From contig DASXXM010000139.1 in the NCBI GenBank assembly GCA_036503065.1, positions 1 to 22,337 on the forward strand: a stretch of DNA of 22,337 bases, in the 5' to 3' direction. Both the position numbers and the translations under genes were made by a program. Of the stretch, positions 21,075 to 22,337 are shown piece by piece (within the stretch, counting starts at the first letter, position 1; each line of letters begins with the position of its first letter). This DNA is from DATEPR01 sp036503065. GTDB taxonomy: Bacteria > Actinomycetota > Actinomycetes > Mycobacteriales > Pseudonocardiaceae. The notes beneath the pieces were generated by a model. That model did no database searches and was not told the origin of the DNA. It worked only from the letters and a program-made list of their open reading frames with translations.

Positions 21075-22337
21075 ACGACGGCCAGCGGTAGCAGGTTGGG
21101 CATGACCGGGGCGGGTAGGTCGGATGCGCCCGTCAGGTACGTGTCGACGGCGTGCGCCACCGACCTGCCTTCCGCGATTGCCCAGACCACCAGCGACGCG
21201 CCCCGGTGGGCGTCGCCGCAGACGAAGACGCCCGGGGTGTCGGTCTGCCAGTCCGAGCCGCAGGACAGGGTACCTCTGGGGGTCAGGGTCAGGCCGAGGC
21301 CGTCCAGTAGTGGCAGGTGTTCCACTCCCGCGAAGCCGATCGCCAGCAGGACCAGGTCCGCCGGCAGCACCTCGACCGTGTCGGACAGGGGAACCACCTC
21401 GCGGCGGCCGGTTTCCGGGTCGCGGTGGACTCGGACCTCGCGCAGTTCGACCGCGCGGACCTGGCCGGACTCGTCGCCGATGAAGCGTTCCACCGCTACC
21501 GCGAACTTGCGGTCGCCGCCCTCCTCGTGTGCGGGGTACGTGCGCAGGATCCACGGCCAGGTCGGCCACGGCGAGCGGTCGTCGTCTCGCATTTCCGGTG
21601 GGCGGGTGTACTGGTCCAGCTGCGTCACGCTCAGCGCGCCCTGTCGGGTGGCGGTGCCGTAGCAGTCCGCGCCGGTGTCGCCGCCGCCGATGATCACCAC
21701 GTGTTTGCCGCGAGCGTCGATGGGGGACGGCTCGTCGCCTTCGCAGGCCCGGTTGGCCGGGACCAGGTGTTCCATGGCCAGGTGCACGCCTGCCAACTGG
21801 CGGCCGGGGGTCTCCGGGACGTCACGTCCGCGCAGGGCGCCGACCGCGAGCACCACGGCGTCGAACCGTTGGCGTAGCTGGTCCACCGTCAGGTCGCCGG
21901 GCCTGGTGCCGCCGACCTCGCAACCCGTGACGAACCGGGTGCCTTCCGCGCGGAGTTGGCCCAAACGACGGTCCAGTACCGACTTCTCCATCTTGAACTC
22001 GGGGATGCCGTAGCGCAGCAGGCCACCGAGCCGGTCGTCGCGCTCGTAGACGGTGACCTCGTGGCCTGCCCTGGTGAGCTGCTGGGCCGCCGCTAGTCCG
22101 GCCGGGCCGGAGCCGACCACCGCGACCTGCTTGCCGGAGGCCACAGTGGACGGTCGCGGCGCCACGTTGCCGTGCTCCCACGCCACGTCCGCGATGCTCT
22201 GCTCGACCCGCTTGATGGCGACCGCGCCGCCGGATTCGGGTGAGATGGCCAGGACGCAGGCCGACTCGCACGGCGCAGGGCACAGGCGGCCGGTGAATTC
22301 CGGGAAGTTGTTCGTGGCGTGCAGGCGTTCGCTGGCC
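21071..22337 (-). CDS. gltD: Glutamate synthase (NADPH) small subunit, N-terminus outside window
   Basis: This is the beta subunit of bacterial glutamate synthase. It takes electrons from NADPH through FAD and passes them to the large subunit, which makes two glutamates from glutamine and 2-oxoglutarate. The frame runs off the right edge; the visible part starts ASERLHATNNFPEFTGRLCPA and holds the cysteine ladder CPAPCESAC for an iron-sulfur cluster. Next come the FAD motif VGSGPAGLAAAQQL, GGLLRYGIPEFKM, the NADPH motif IGGGDTGADC and the C-terminal FAD segment GDAHRGASLVVWAIAEGR. Roughly 420 residues are visible of the ~480 usual. The large subunit gene is expected just beyond the window. 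A GNAT gene overlaps its stop by 4 bases. Confidence 0.97.
   Translation of the reverse strand, partial: ASERLHATNNFPEFTGRLCPAPCESACVLAISPESGGAVAIKRVEQSIADVAWEHGNVAPRPSTVASGKQVAVVGSGPAGLAAAQQLTRAGHEVTVYERDDRLGGLLRYGIPEFKMEKSVLDRRLGQLRAEGTRFVTGCEVGGTRPGDLTVDQLRQRFDAVVLAVGALRGRDVPETPGRQLAGVHLAMEHLVPANRACEGDEPSPIDARGKHVVIIGGGDTGADCYGTATRQGALSVTQLDQYTRPPEMRDDDRSPWPTWPWILRTYPAHEEGGDRKFAVAVERFIGDESGQVRAVELREVRVHRDPETGRREVVPLSDTVEVLPADLVLLAIGFAGVEHLPLLDGLGLTLTPRGTLSCGSDWQTDTPGVFVCGDAHRGASLVVWAIAEGRSVAHAVDTYLTGASDLPAPVMPNLLPLAVV

Overview
The window is high-GC actinobacterial DNA. An XRE/Scr1-type regulator paired with a DUF397 protein, an actinobacterial iron box (DmdR/IdeR type), several genes that look leaderless, frequent GTG starts and a giant LuxR (LAL) regulator point to the Pseudonocardiales or a close relative. 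The genus cannot be fixed from sequence alone. No transposase, integrase, CRISPR array, tRNA or rRNA was seen.

Left part (1-4335): the truncated start of a very small membrane protein; a two-gene minus-strand operon for acyl-CoA metabolism (a long-chain-type acyl-CoA dehydrogenase, then an alpha-methylacyl-CoA racemase/CaiB-family protein) whose 3' end runs into a cluster of ~20-bp tandem repeats; then two plus-strand four-helix membrane proteins of unknown function.

Middle (4336-10805), the most accessory-looking part: a 1001-residue LAL-type ATPase/LuxR regulator preceded by a 48-residue basic protein; a strong hairpin with a competing third arm; a DUF397-Scr1 pair; a divergent small protein with a cysteine cluster; two strong hairpins between convergent genes; another small Cys/His protein; and a 605-bp gene-free block holding a 35-bp direct repeat, a run of hairpins and an inverted pair of DnaA-box-like sites.

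Right part (10806-22337), mostly ordinary chromosomal genes: an undecaprenyl-diphosphatase (UppP) with an extra loop, an anchored exported protein, a small two-CxxC protein, a siderophore-interacting flavoprotein behind an iron box, acyl-CoA thioesterase II, pyruvate kinase, a DUF2461 protein, a GH38 alpha-mannosidase, a lipoprotein, a GNAT acetyltransferase, and the glutamate synthase small subunit, which runs off the right edge. Pyruvate kinase next to TesB is an arrangement I recall from other actinobacteria.

I found no complete new multi-gene system. The best leads are the structured non-coding block with DnaA-box-like sites before uppP, the ~20-bp repeats at the end of the racemase gene, the three-arm hairpin in front of the LAL operon, and the cluster of small unassigned Cys-containing proteins around the Scr1/DUF397 pair.
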